A DNA stretch of 64,000 nt, taken from the NCBI GenBank assembly GCA_934045905.1, contig OW203761.1, positions 34,212,964 to 34,276,963 of the forward strand, in the 5' to 3' direction. Both the position numbers and the translations under genes were made by a program. Positions 11,826 through 24,000 of this stretch are shown in pieces. How positions within the stretch are numbered: the stretch's first letter is position 1; every line of letters starts with the position of its first letter. Under the pieces are notes generated by a model. It ran no database searches. It saw only the letters and a list, made by a program, of their open reading frames with translations, and was not told where the DNA came from. Source of the DNA: Leuctra nigra (lineage: Eukaryota; Arthropoda; Insecta; Plecoptera; Leuctridae).

Positions 11826-12330
11826 AGTACATATGGGTCGGTCGCCTGGGCTGTTAGGGGAAAGGAGGAGTGCCAGTTACAAGCAGCAGAAATGAAGTTT
11901 CTACGGAGTGCGCAAGGATTAACGAAGATGGACAAGATCAGGAGTGAGAAAATTAGAAGGGACTTGAATGTGGAAAGGCTGACTTTTAAATTGGGTAGAG
12001 AGCGGCTACGGTGGTTTAGGCACATGAAAAGGATGCAAGGGAATAGAATACCAAGGCGGGAGTTTGAAGGGGCCAGAGTGGCAAAAGGAGAGTGGGAAGA
12101 CCGAGGGAGAAGTGGAGCGAAGTGGTAGCAGAGGATGTGCGAGAGAGATTGGAGAAGTGGGAAGAAGTAGATGAGGAGAGTTGGTGGGAAGACAGGAAGA
12201 AGTGGAAGAAGCTGGTGGAGAAGAAAGAAGAGGAAGAGCCAAGCTTGGCCAGCTGGCTCAGGAGTCCGAGGCCCTAGCAAGTGGTGGCCTTGGCCACCCC
12301 CCGACCCGAGCGAAGGATTATTATTACATA
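11826..12330 (+). mobile_element. LINE 3' fragment (RTE-like), decayed
   Basis: This is the 3' end of the same retrotransposon family as the element at 35405-40380. It starts at the TYGAVTW-equivalent region and carries [20 protein letters not shown] and ERLRWFRHMKRM in one frame. A frameshift or stop at about 12090-12128 then moves the reading to other frames for the WWEDRKKW..LVE region. The tail is CCCCGACCCGAGCG...GGATTATTATTA. It is 5'-truncated, cannot code, and has the same orientation as the other three copies in the window. Confidence 0.88.
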
Positions 12331-12334
12331 AAAC

Positions 12335-13190
12335 ATAAACTACAAAATACTCTCCATGATGATAAATAATTATTGAGCTGTTTCTGGAATTGATTTTTAC
12401 AGGTACCTATTTTAATGTCTTGAGATAGACAACCCGAGTTTGTCAAGAAATCGAGTTTGTGGTATGTTATAGGCTAAATTTAGCATAATTATGATTAGGC
12501 AGTATTTATTTACTATATTTTTTTGCACATACATAATAAAACTTGTAATAATGAGAAAAAATTGAATATAGTAGTTACCCACCTAGTTTAAAGGTCTGCT
12601 TTCCCCTTCTTTGTATTTATATTGTATAACACAATTTTAAAATACAATTTCAAAAATTAAGAATTATACACACACTAATTGAACATACCCAATCAAATTT
12701 ATACCAACCAATCCATGAACTTTCAATGTCTATGAAATTTTGTCTATCACATTAAATCACAAAGAAAATCTCTTGCATATTATTAATACTGGTGCTAATT
12801 ATACTGCATTTTTTCTTTAGCTTTAACCTTTGGTTCCAACATTTAAATCTACATAGATACGTACAATACCATTCTGGTCTAAAGATCACAGTTTGAACAG
12901 AAATACAACATTTTAAGTAGGTAATAATAATATTGAAAACAACAATGCGGATGGATATACTGTTTTAACTTGCATTGATCTACAGAATACCTGTTGTTAT
13001 ATTTCATCATTACTAATTTTCTACATCAGATAAAATATTTATTAACAGCATAGCTTGAATACAATCGGCTCCAGTGTATGCTGGTTGCAATTGTTGGAGT
13101 CTTAGAGGACTTAAAACTAGGCTTGATTGACATTTTTGAGCGTGAGAACACCGATCATAAGGCTACAGATCACAAGGCCAGAGATTTTAC
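12335..13190. other. Intergenic AT-rich DNA, nothing recognised
   Basis: No exon, RNA gene or clear transposon end was seen in this AT-rich stretch. Confidence 0.45.
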
Positions 13191-13207
13191 AAACTGGTTT
13201 CATAAAG

Positions 13208-14012
13208 GCCGGTCCTATTCGCACCGAATATCGGTGTTCGGTGTCGGTGCGAATAGGACTGTCCGCGCGGCCGCGTTCGGTGCGAAAAACACCGAACACC
13301 GAAATTTTGCACCGAATTCGATTTTGACGCTATTCGCACCGAATATTTTGAAATCGCTATTCGCACTGAATGTATTAGATGATGAGCAAACGAACTGGTC
13401 CCTCTGCTGCTCTCTGAACAATCCATTTGGTGAAGCCACAAGTATAGCTCCGAATACAAAGTAGTACTTACAACTACAAAAAAGGTAATTTACACATTTT
13501 TCCCAACATGTAATAATATGTCTATTATTTTATGTCAAAATCGTATTCGGTGCAAAATGTCGGTGTTCGGTATTTTTCGCACCGAATATTCCAACAGATT
13601 ACACCAACATCGCGCCAACAGTTTACTCTGGACGTTCGTTCTATGTATTTTATCACACTTTAAGCTTTAATCTCTTTATCTGTTTGTTTAATTAAGTTAT
13701 ATTATTAACAAAATCTGCCTAATAAAAAAGAAATTTTAATAAAATTATAGACATATTATTACATGTTGGAAAAATTGTGTAAATTACCATTTTTGTAGTT
13801 GTAAGTACTACCAAGTACTACTTTGTATCCGGAGCTATACTTGTGGCTTCACCAAATGGATTGTTCAGAGAGCAGTAGAGGGACCAGTTCGTTTGCTCAT
13901 CATCTGATACATTCGGTGCAGATAGCGTTAAAATCGTATTCGGTGCGAAATGTCGGTGTTCGGTGTTTTTCGCACCGAATATTCGGTGTTCGGTGTCGGT
14001 GCGAATAGACAC
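13208..14012. repeat. Large inverted repeat with TTCGGTGCGAA modules
   Basis: The left arm (about 13208-13535) and right arm (about 13745-14012) are reverse complements over about 265 bp. Shared blocks include GATGATGAGCAAACGAACTG, CCATTTGGTGAAGCCACAAG and AACATGTAATAATATGTCTA. The outer part of each arm is a cluster of short modules TTCGGTGCGAA, CACCGAACACCGA and CTATTCGCACCGAA, themselves locally palindromic. The centre of about 200 bp carries one more module pair. Short frames across both arms are shadows of the modules, not genes. Confidence 0.8.
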
Positions 14013-15011
14013 TTCGTTTCATAAATATTGCAGACAAATTTGTATTCAAAAGGATGTGTTGATAAGAATGTATCTACTCTATTCATATCAAGTCATTTTT
14101 AGTGTTTCGGTTCGTTACGGTGTAACGACGTCGACAGCGTTAGGGCTAGAACTATCATCCTAGGTTAGCGGTGGTAGCTTCAACTTCTGGCCAATCAGGT
14201 GGCTCTAATGCAAAGCACTAAAAGATAAATAATGTTTGTCTTTCAGCGTTAGTGTTACGTCGAACTGTAAACGAAGCATTCAGAATGGTGTCCCCGATAC
14301 ATATGAATTGAATGCCACTTATTAGTATAGTAGTTAATTTTGGTAGGGGCTTTGTGATATAGTAATTAGTAATTACGTTATTGTCAATTGCAAATTGAGA
14401 AGATAAGATATTCACATTGTCATTAAGAGATGACCGGCATCACATATTCATAAGTTGCTTGTTTCCATGTTAAATTGAAAGAGATCACTTGTGTAACATT
14501 GTTGTTTGAGCAAAGGAAGAGAAACATGCAATTTCTAAGCCCACTATTACTACGCCCATGTACACTGTGGACACATCAACTAAAAAAAAGATTTTTTCCA
14601 TGTAACAGTTAAGTTGATGTGAATTTTTATATCCATTGGCATATACTGTCAAACATATAAAATACCTTACCTCTTGTCACTTAAATATAATTGTCGGTTA
14701 TACTTCTAGAGGCAGAGATATTCAGAATAATATTGTAATTTGCAATATGGATCGACACAGATAAACATGCTACTCTAATTTAAAATGCAGAAAAAATAGT
14801 ATTCCACAAATTTGTATTATTATATATTATGTTACGTATAGGTATATATATATATCATAGAATATAGATAGCTAAGGCGCTTAATATGTAGTCAAGCTGT
14901 GTTCAGAACTGGTTTGAGCCATTGCTGACAACTGCTGGCTGTTGTTTGATAGCTTTGCAAACACATCAACCATGGCTCGAGCAGAGCTCTGAATGCAGCA
15001 TATTCTCACTT
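14013..15011. other. Intergenic DNA downstream of ABCA, nothing recognised
   Basis: AT-rich sequence between the inverted repeat and the 3' UTR of the minus-strand ABCA gene. A TATATATA tract lies at about 14845. No gene is seen. Confidence 0.45.
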
Positions 15012-15083
15012 TTCAAACAGACCTTTAATTATTAACAATACTGCTTCAAACAGATCTTTAATTAATAACAATACTGCTTCAAC
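15012..15083 (-). terminator. Tandemly duplicated poly(A) signal region of ABCA
   Basis: A 33-bp unit (15012-15044) is repeated at 15045-15077, with a third partial copy after it. On the minus strand each full unit carries ATTAAA, at 15057-15062 and 15024-15029, about 70 and 103 bp after the ABCA stop. These are the best candidates for its 3' end signals. Confidence 0.5.
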
Positions 15084-15131
15084 GAGATCTCTTTACTTTG
15101 GGTAACAATTCATTCTATCACAGTTACTACA

Positions 15132-15197
15132 TTATACATTTACATTTTCTTGATGCAAAGCTTCATTTGTTTGCTCGCTGGCAAACCTTAAAAATAC
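15132..15197 (-). CDS. ABCA1: ABCA exon 43, C-terminus
   Basis: The final exon encodes VFLRFASEQ and 12 more residues, then TAA (15134-15132). The acceptor is TTTTTTCAG just above 15197. Vertebrate ABCA1 has VFVNFA at this position, a motif known to matter for lipid export; here it reads VFLRFA. The tail is shorter than in vertebrates, and the vertebrate C-terminal PDZ-binding end is not apparent. Confidence 0.9.
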   Translation of the reverse strand, partial: VFLRFASEQTNEALHQENVNV

Positions 15198-18100
15198 CTG
15201 AAAAAAGGAAAATTAATTGGGTTCAAAAGTTCTGAAAGTGTAAACATACTTACTATGCACTAATATGTGGGAAATTAAAGTGAGATAGGTCAAGGGACAG
15301 GTCAACCCAGAGGGCACCACGTAGTCAGAAATAGCGACAGACTGCTGTGGAGGGTAGGAGGGGGGGGGGGGGGGGGGGAGAGGCAAAGCTCAAGGTCTGC
15401 ATAGTCAGGGAAGCTCTTACTCATGACTTGAGCATTGCATTGATGACTTGCCGTGCCGGCATAACCAAAGTGAATCACTGGCCAACTCAACCCCCCCCCC
15501 CCCCCCCCCCCCCCACTGTGCTGGTCGACAAGTTTGTGGCCTTAGGAAGTAGAATAAGATCCATGATTATTGTGCAAGACTCTATGTACAGTACCTCCTC
15601 AAGTGTTGTCTGTGATATTGAATAGTCCTGAAGTAGCTTCTGCTGCCGAGCTATTTCCATTGCTCGGAAAACGTCAGCCAATCGGAACGAATCCTGCTGA
15701 AGCTGGAACTGAGCCTGATTGTAATGCGTCTCTCGTAGTGTTGCGCTCGGCAGCTGGGATTTCACATACTCGAGTGCTGCGTCCAATGAGTCTGCCTTGC
15801 AGCGAACCTGGAGACTGTAGCCGCAACCAAACCTGCAGGGAATTATCTTTTATGAGCTGGTGAAGTTAGGGAAGCAAGCACTTTCTTTTTATCTTTTGAC
15901 TTGGGTTTCTGTTTTTCTGTGCATACAGATCATACCATTTCTCTCATAAAGAAATCAAACTCAAACTTTGGTACCTACATAAAAACACCACTTGGCTGGT
16001 TTGCTGTCTAGATTTTGAATGTTAGCTGGTTTGCTGTCTAGCTTTTGAATGTTGTTGTCCAATTGGTTGAAAAAATAAATATTTTTCCAATCAAATTCAA
16101 ATTTTACAAGGTCATTAAAATCATAATTTTATCATAGGTATTGTAGGTACATAATTTCAGCAAAATCGGTCCAGAACTAAAAATAGAGTTATTGAAATTT
16201 TAAGCCTATTTTGAAATGATATCAAATTCATACAAGTCGCACCAATTTCTCTGATCAAGTTGAAATTTTGCACACATTGTGGACCATCTCTGGGGTTTGA
16301 CGGCCCTAATATTTTGGAAAAACCATAGAAAAACTTTGATTGGTTCAAATTAAAAAAAAAAAATTGTCTTTCAATTGACAATTGTCAATTGGTTGGTCAG
16401 ATCAATTTGAAATTTTGACAGGGTATTAAAACCAACATTTTACCAAATTTTACAAAGTATCAGTAAAATCCTTGAATTGATAGATTTTCACAATTTTCAA
16501 CCCAATCGGTGAATGTTGCCATTTTAAGAGTTTAGAAAGAGTTGGCGAAAAAGATTTTTGAAAAGTTCCTAAGTCACGACACATGGATCTGTTATTCAGT
16601 TCTTCCAGAACCAAAGTGTAGATGGAAATTGGAAAGTTGTTTGGCTGATGATGTTGCACGTATCTGTGCTCGCTCATCAACGTGTTACACTGAACGTTTT
16701 CCTAGTTTAATATTGATCGATTTGGATAGGCATGCGCAGGAGAAATCATTAGGGGGGGCCAACATGGGCGCCGGCAGGATTATAATGACAGGGGGTTAAA
16801 GTACAAGGAAAAAAATTGCCACGGGTTTAGGGGGGGTACGGGGAGCGAGCCCTCCACCTTGTTCCGAAAGTTTTTTTTTTGGTTTTTTGACACTTTGAAA
16901 TCAATTTTGAGACGTTCTGGGGAGCATTTTTATTTTTATTTTTTTTTGTTTTTTAATTTTACCATGTTTTCACCACAATAAGGTGAGGGGGGGCATGCCC
17001 CAAAACCTAGCCTGGCTGAGCGTATTTAGTATTTTGGGCACTTCAAAATGAATTTGAGACGTTTTCAGGTGCATTTTGTTCCCAAAACTTAAAAATATAA
17101 ATTGATATGAAAGGGTGTTCAGGGGCGAAGCCCCCGAGAAAATATTCTTTGAAGGTCATACATATTAGAGCAATTTAAATTTTAGGGGAAAACCTAGAAA
17201 TTCATGAAAAATCGTGTTTTTGGAAGGTACTTTGTAGGCATTGTTTTCCAAAATGTTGTGTTTTTGATCAACCTAGTACTTGAGTCCAGTGATTTGAGCA
17301 ACTCCAGTCTGCCCCGCAGGGAGATTTTTTAAAATTAAACCCATTTAAAACAAAATTTTGACACTCTGAGGACCACATTTTATATTTTTTTATTTAAGGC
17401 TGACCCATTAGGGTCAGCCCCCGTGCGCACGCCTATGTCGATTTGATAATTTCATGATTTTAGTACTGTGTTCACCGTGTTCGGGAATTTCGATGTGAGA
17501 TATTGCACACACCGGTGCTCAGTTATCGTGAAAACTATAATATCCTCTAACCTTCAAATATGTGAGCATTCATAAAACATAGTTCAAGCAAATTTACAAA
17601 ATCATAATAGTATCACTTACTTATTCTTCAAATGTTGAGAACTTCCGTAGCATTTAAATTTGCCGTTGACCATGATCGTGAGTTTGGTGCACAGCGCTTC
17701 ACACTCCTCCATGCTGTGAGAAGTAAGCACCACAGAACGACCCTCCTCGACTATGTCTAATATACATGACCACAGAAAACGTCGAGCTTTCGGGTCCATG
17801 CCAGTTGTTGGTTCATCCTAAAAAACGTTGCAAAGAATTCACAAGGGATTAATTGAAAATAAATTGTAGTCATTTATTAGTCTAACAAATATAGGTACAA
17901 TTAAATACTGTTTTTCATGTGAACAGATAGTACTTAATGCGTACCTATATTAAATAAATACATTATCTTTACATTATAGGTACATAATATCACCATACAT
18001 TTAGTTTTACATGGATTCAAATACTGCAGACTCCATGTCAATATTTTGTTTAACATAAAGCAAAAGTTTCTCACCAGAAATATCAGGGGCGGGTCACCAA

Positions 18101-20998
18101 CAAGTGCAATGGCAGTGGACAGTTTACGCTTGTTGCCACCAGATAGTGTGCCAGCGCAGCGATCGGCATAATAACCCAGCCCAAGCCTCATCAAACCGTT
18201 AAGTACAACCTGAAAAAATACTCGAGTTAGATTCACATTAAAAATTCTTGAGCTTCTATATGCTACTTCTTTGAGGCTTTGAAATGGAAAATCAATATCA
18301 AGGTAGTACCTGCATAGTTTAATGTTTTTGGTGATATTTTATTTATTTATTCACAGAAATATAGAAACTACCTAATTAAATTACAAAAAGATGGATTTAA
18401 AATTAAAACTCAAAAGATCTCCGGGAAAAAATTTAATTGAATTGGTTAAAATGACAAATCTTATTTATAATTAAAAACAACATTAAAATAAATAATGCAC
18501 ATACCATGGGATGATAAAATGTTTAATTAAAATTGATGCAAGCAACTTGACATTGGACAGGCCCTAATCTGCACTTGTTATTACCTGGTGTCTGTCGGCA
18601 CTGGGAATACCGCGCAGCCGAGAGTACAGCTGCAGGTGTTCACGTGGAGTAAGAAGAGGATCAAGAGCATCGAACTGCGGGCAGTAGCCAAGGTTTTGTC
18701 TTACTTGAGTCATCGCTGTGCGAATGCTCAAGCCCGTAACGAATGCATCACCAGAGTTTGGCTTGGTGTCGCCCGTCAGCATCTGTTTACCACAACACAA
18801 TGAATTATTTTGAATCATAAAGTTGTTGCAATAGCAAGCAAGACCTACACATAAACTGGCACACATCTAGCTGAAGAACAAAGGCAAAATAGTGGCCAAA
18901 CATGGAAGTTTGCTTGAATATATAGCAAAAGCATGGCAAAAGTTGACATATGAATGATTAATGAATGTGTAGGTAGTACTATGTATGTACTCTACCTATT
19001 TCTTGTAAACACAGAACTTTATTTGACTTACTTTAAAAGTAGATGTTTTTCCTGCGCCATTAAGACCAAGAAGACCAAAACATTCACCTCTCTTTACTCC
19101 CACACATAGTTGGTTTACTGATGGCTTGTTTTTACCATAAGCCTAGAAGACAATTCAGATCATTTATTGAAGAAATAATATTAATAACTGAAACATTCTA
19201 TTAATCTATTATTAACATATTTGATAGAATCATCAAAGCAAAATAATGTTCCTCTTCCCGAGAAATAATCCACTCTAGTATTTACTCTCGAGACACATAA
19301 AGAAATTAGAAAGACATTTATTTGGTCTTGATGAGCATCACCCATGTGATGGAAGAAGAGAGATTTTAATAATTACTTATAGTAATTGTAATAAGAGAAA
19401 TCCCGAAATATATCGGATGTGGTGAAGAAATGTTACATCTGAAAGCAAATTGATCTGTCTCTCCAGCTCATGTTCATCTTGAACAAACTTAATTTTGTTA
19501 GATAATTTGTTTGGTTTTTGATAATTTGGGAGATTTAATAGAATAGGTTTACCTTTGAAAGGTTTTTGAGAAGCAGGATGTCACCTCTAGCTTTCCCGCT
19601 CAAGACTCTCTGTCTCTCTGCCGCAACATCTTCCTCATCATCAGGAGGCTGCAAGACCAGCTGCAACAGAATACAGCTAAGTTCATTCTGGGGGGCGATT
19701 CTAAATTCCCGTGTCGTCTAGTTTCACGTGATACGGGCTCACTGCACACTGGAGTGCTATCTATTTAACACGGTAGTGACGCCGTATCAATTGATACGAG
19801 ACGACAAGGAAATTTAGAATAGCCCCCCTGAATCTAGGCAATACTTGCCTCAGATGAAAGCATCAATAATAATGTAATTTATTGACCACATAAAATAGGT
19901 ACATAATTGGTCTGTATTCAACAATCGAGTCGTTGATCTTCCATACATCCACATCTAATGGATTTGAGAGTAAAATCATTGTTGGAATTTATGTTCATGC
20001 AGTGTTCAGTTCCAATTAGTAAAATTACATCAAGACTTCTTGAAAATTGAGATTATTTTGTTCCAAAAAGTAATTATGCATGCAATTCAAAGTGTGTTTT
20101 ATTAACCTTCAATCAGTTCTCTCTTATAATTATTATTATTATTTATAGGCCATTTAAGAAAGTAAAGATACATCTGTTGGTGAGGTGTGGTACTAATGTT
20201 ATCAGGCTTAAACGCATGCGCAGTGCGCACTTCAAAGGACTGGCGTGACGTCATCCCACCCACAGCCTTCTCGAAAACAACATGTAAATATGACAGACAC
20301 CAAACAGAACTAGTCACTACATACTAGACGGCTGTGGACCTGTCAGGCTTTATCGCATGCGCTTTGCCTTTCTTAAATGGCTAGAGCCAAGATTATATGG
20401 TTTTATTTTTGCAGTGATTTCGTTTTTAAAAACACAAATTTCGTTTTTTGTGGTTTTATGAATTGAGGATTTCGCGATTTGTGGGGCCATTAAAACACAC
20501 AAAATTGAACTTTAAAACGAAAATGAATTTCATCTTTATTACCAATATGTTTTGCTCACACTAATGAATAATGTAAATAATCAAATTAAAATGATAAAAT
20601 AAAGTTGCATCATAAGAAACAGGCAAGTGAATTGGCGTGAGCAATCATAAGAACAGTCAGCTGTCTAACTGACTGGGGGTGTGGTGTGGGTGGGCCCTTC
20701 ATGGGCATGAAAAGGAGGGGTAAATAGAGAGCCTAAATATATAGGCTCTCTAGGGGTAAAAAGGGGTAGGTAGTTGGCCAAAGTGCAAGGTTGCCATGTT
20801 TCCACCATCGGCCAGAAGCATTGTCTTAAAGCAGTCACTGACTGGTTATGTTCAGGTGGTTTTGTGATTGGGGGGGGGGGGGGGGGGGTAAAATTTAGCA
20901 GGTATGTTTGCAACCTTGTTTTCCAGCTAATCAAAGGATGGATTCTCACCATTCTTAGACGCAACAAGTGCTTGATTAAATGCAAATTTTATAGTACC

Positions 20999-21037
<39 letters not shown>

Positions 21038-24000
21038 GTGAAAAATCACTGATTTCGTGGTAATTTCGCGATTTAGGTCAATTTCGCGAATTAAAGTGTA
21101 TTTCGTTTTATTTCGCGATTGGAAAATGACAGTTTTGGGATTTAAATTCCATGAACCATGCACATTTCACACTAAAACCTGTTTATTTAAAATTTCGTTT
21201 TATTTTCAATCACCATATAATCTTGGCTCTATAAATGGCCTATTGGTAGGTACACATCTTTCAGGTATTTCTGATACCCAGTTGTTCTTACATTTTTCAT
21301 TTTGCTTAACTACAAGTAATTTTTTGTGGAAGTGTATATTAATGAGATTGGAATTATAAAATAATTTTCTTTATGAAGGGGTAAGAAAGGAATGATGCTT
21401 GAGCACAACACTATTATATAAATCATAGCTAATATTTAACAGAAACATTTACCTTGTTCTTGCGTTTCAACTTTCCTAACACATTGAATTCAATCATCAA
21501 AGTTACTATTTGGCTCACAACCCCAGTAATGAACATGCAGGTCAGATTCTTGCCCAGAAACCCCCACTCAAATATGTTTCCATTCATGCCAACACCTGGA
21601 ATCAGAAAATTGGGGAACTGTAAATAAAAATAAGGAATACATGAAAAAGTACAAAATAGATAGGGAACCTAAAACATAAATTATTACAGCAGACTGGAAC
21701 GATGTCTTCATACAAGGCAGGACATAATGTAAAGATTACTGCTTCTTCAAGGTTTGCAAAGTCTGCAACATGCTCGGAGATCATTACTTTCAAGTATTAT
21801 TGAATGATGACTGCAGTACTGTAAGATGGCATAACAGAAACAGACTAACCCCTTTTCAATTTGTACACCCCCTTGTTGTCAAGGGCAAAGAATTGAACTA
21901 TGTCAACGACAGAGACAGTGGTCGAATTGAAAGTCAGTCCATGCGGTGATGGTGTAAAAACATTGCACCAGGTCAATGGTGGCATGGGCGGCGGCATGAT
22001 ATCAAGACAAGGAAATCACAATGCCACGGGATAAGGATGGTGTCGAGGAGCGCCCCCCATCTTGCCCCGCAGGGCTTTTTATTAGGTTTTAAGTCACTTT
22101 TAAATCAATTTTGAGACCTTTTGAGATGTATTTTGATGAATTATTCACATTTTTACAAAATTTTAACTTTGGAATGTGGTGGGCATGGTCCCTGCTTGCC
22201 ACGCAGGGCAATTTTTGCTTTTTTGGCACTTGAAATCAATTTTTTAACGTGATTTGATTACAAAATGCAACTACACGTAAAAAACTACAGAATTTTTATT
22301 TTTCCTGACATCCAGGGGCGGCCAGAGTCCCTCTTGCCCCCCCCCCTCCCAGCGCCCATGAATAGGGGATCGTGGTGAGAGCACTCCAGCAGCATGCGCA
22401 CATGCTCAGAATTTTTTAAAATTTCAGATGTTAATTTGGTGCACTTTTATGCAATGGCGCTATTTTACGCCTATTTTTATCTCAACAAATGGCGTCTACA
22501 AGGCTAAATTTTACAAATTCTCTGGAAATGATATTATTTTGAAGTATATAGTGCTGTTATTGAATCTCTCATGTGGGGATGATGAAGTGAACAAATTAGC
22601 CATGGGGGGGGATGGAATTCCCCCCCCCCCCCCTCAATTCGACCACTGGACAGAGATAATTAAAGACTTGCTGACGATATGACCTCACTCTCTAGATCTA
22701 GCATAAGGATTTTCTCCAACATCTGATCTAGATGCGCTGAGCAATAACTGCAGGATATGGCAGCTGCAGCCAAGCGTCAACATTACAGAAGTAACATGTT
22801 TCATCTAAATAATCAGGAGTAAAGAGGAAACTGCAGGTGGTTTTTCAATGAGGCGATGCTGAAAAGCAATCCGAATCCAAAATTATGGATGAGGGTGCAT
22901 CTACTAGCTGCATTCATCCATCTGCAGTTGCCTTTGTATACTAATCTATAGTGTTCCACCACTGGAGCACAAACTGGGGTGTCTCTTAGTTAGTCTAACA
23001 TAACGTAGAAATACACACTCACCGCCACTCTGCAATCTACTCCATTACAATGGTTACCGGCTTAACATCTATCACTACAAAGGAAATTTGTTTTCAAATA
23101 TTGCTAAAAGTATGATCTACTTGCAGGGAACTTGAAAACAAATGTAATTTAATAATATGTGTGATACAAGACAAGACCTACACCTCTAATGATCATTAGA
23201 GGTGTAGGTACCTACTTGTTGATGTTATTTACCATAACGATATGGCTGTGTGGAAAAATCAGATCACATTTACCTCCGTTACTCACCAAATTTTGCAAGA
23301 GCCTTCAACGCTAGATGTCTTGTTGCCAAATTCATCAGACCCTGACCTAAGCAGAAGTGTGGGAATATCAGAAATACTTGGCGGATGATTTTAGCAATGG
23401 ATTGCAGCTCCTAGAAAATATAGAGAGTAGGTAATTCAAAAGGTCAATAAATGGTTCTAGTTAAGATATTATTGTGAAATCTCCAAGTCTCACCTCATCA
23501 TCAAAGATCTCAAGAACGAATGTGGCAACAGTCGTCACAATACCGATAAACAAGTTTGTACAAGCAAGAGCCACAAATGCAGAACTTGGGATGGAGAAAA
23601 CGAAGCTTGCTGGATACATCAGTGGAATGCTGGCCCATCTGAAATAAATACGTAGTAACATTAGCTAGTAGGTACATAGATCTAGCATAAAATTAGACAA
23701 AATTTCTAGTAGGTAAGTAGTAAGTACCTACTCGAAAAACACAATAGGTTATAGACAAGTAAGTCTATCCGTTCGACAAGATTGTGAAGATAATTCTGAG
23801 CTGCACAATTGTGGTTTTGTATGTTATGAAACCTAGCAACAGAAAAAGACACTTCCCTGTCCCTTTCTCTGGTGAAATGAAACATATAGAATGTATCAGC
23901 AACATTCTCAAGGAAGTTTCATAGTGCACCTAGATAGCCATGGAAAAAATTTTAGTGTTCTATTAAAATAATTATAGTAACCAACTCACCCATACAAAAC

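Noticed and set aside
12092..12369. Separate small genes after the LINE fragment
   Set aside because: They are frameshifted pieces of the LINE C-terminal region, recognisable by comparison with 40140-40320.
13078..14163. Short plus and minus frames in the 13-14 kb region
   Set aside because: The same peptide pieces appear on both strands because of the inverted repeat; none has a domain or splice context.
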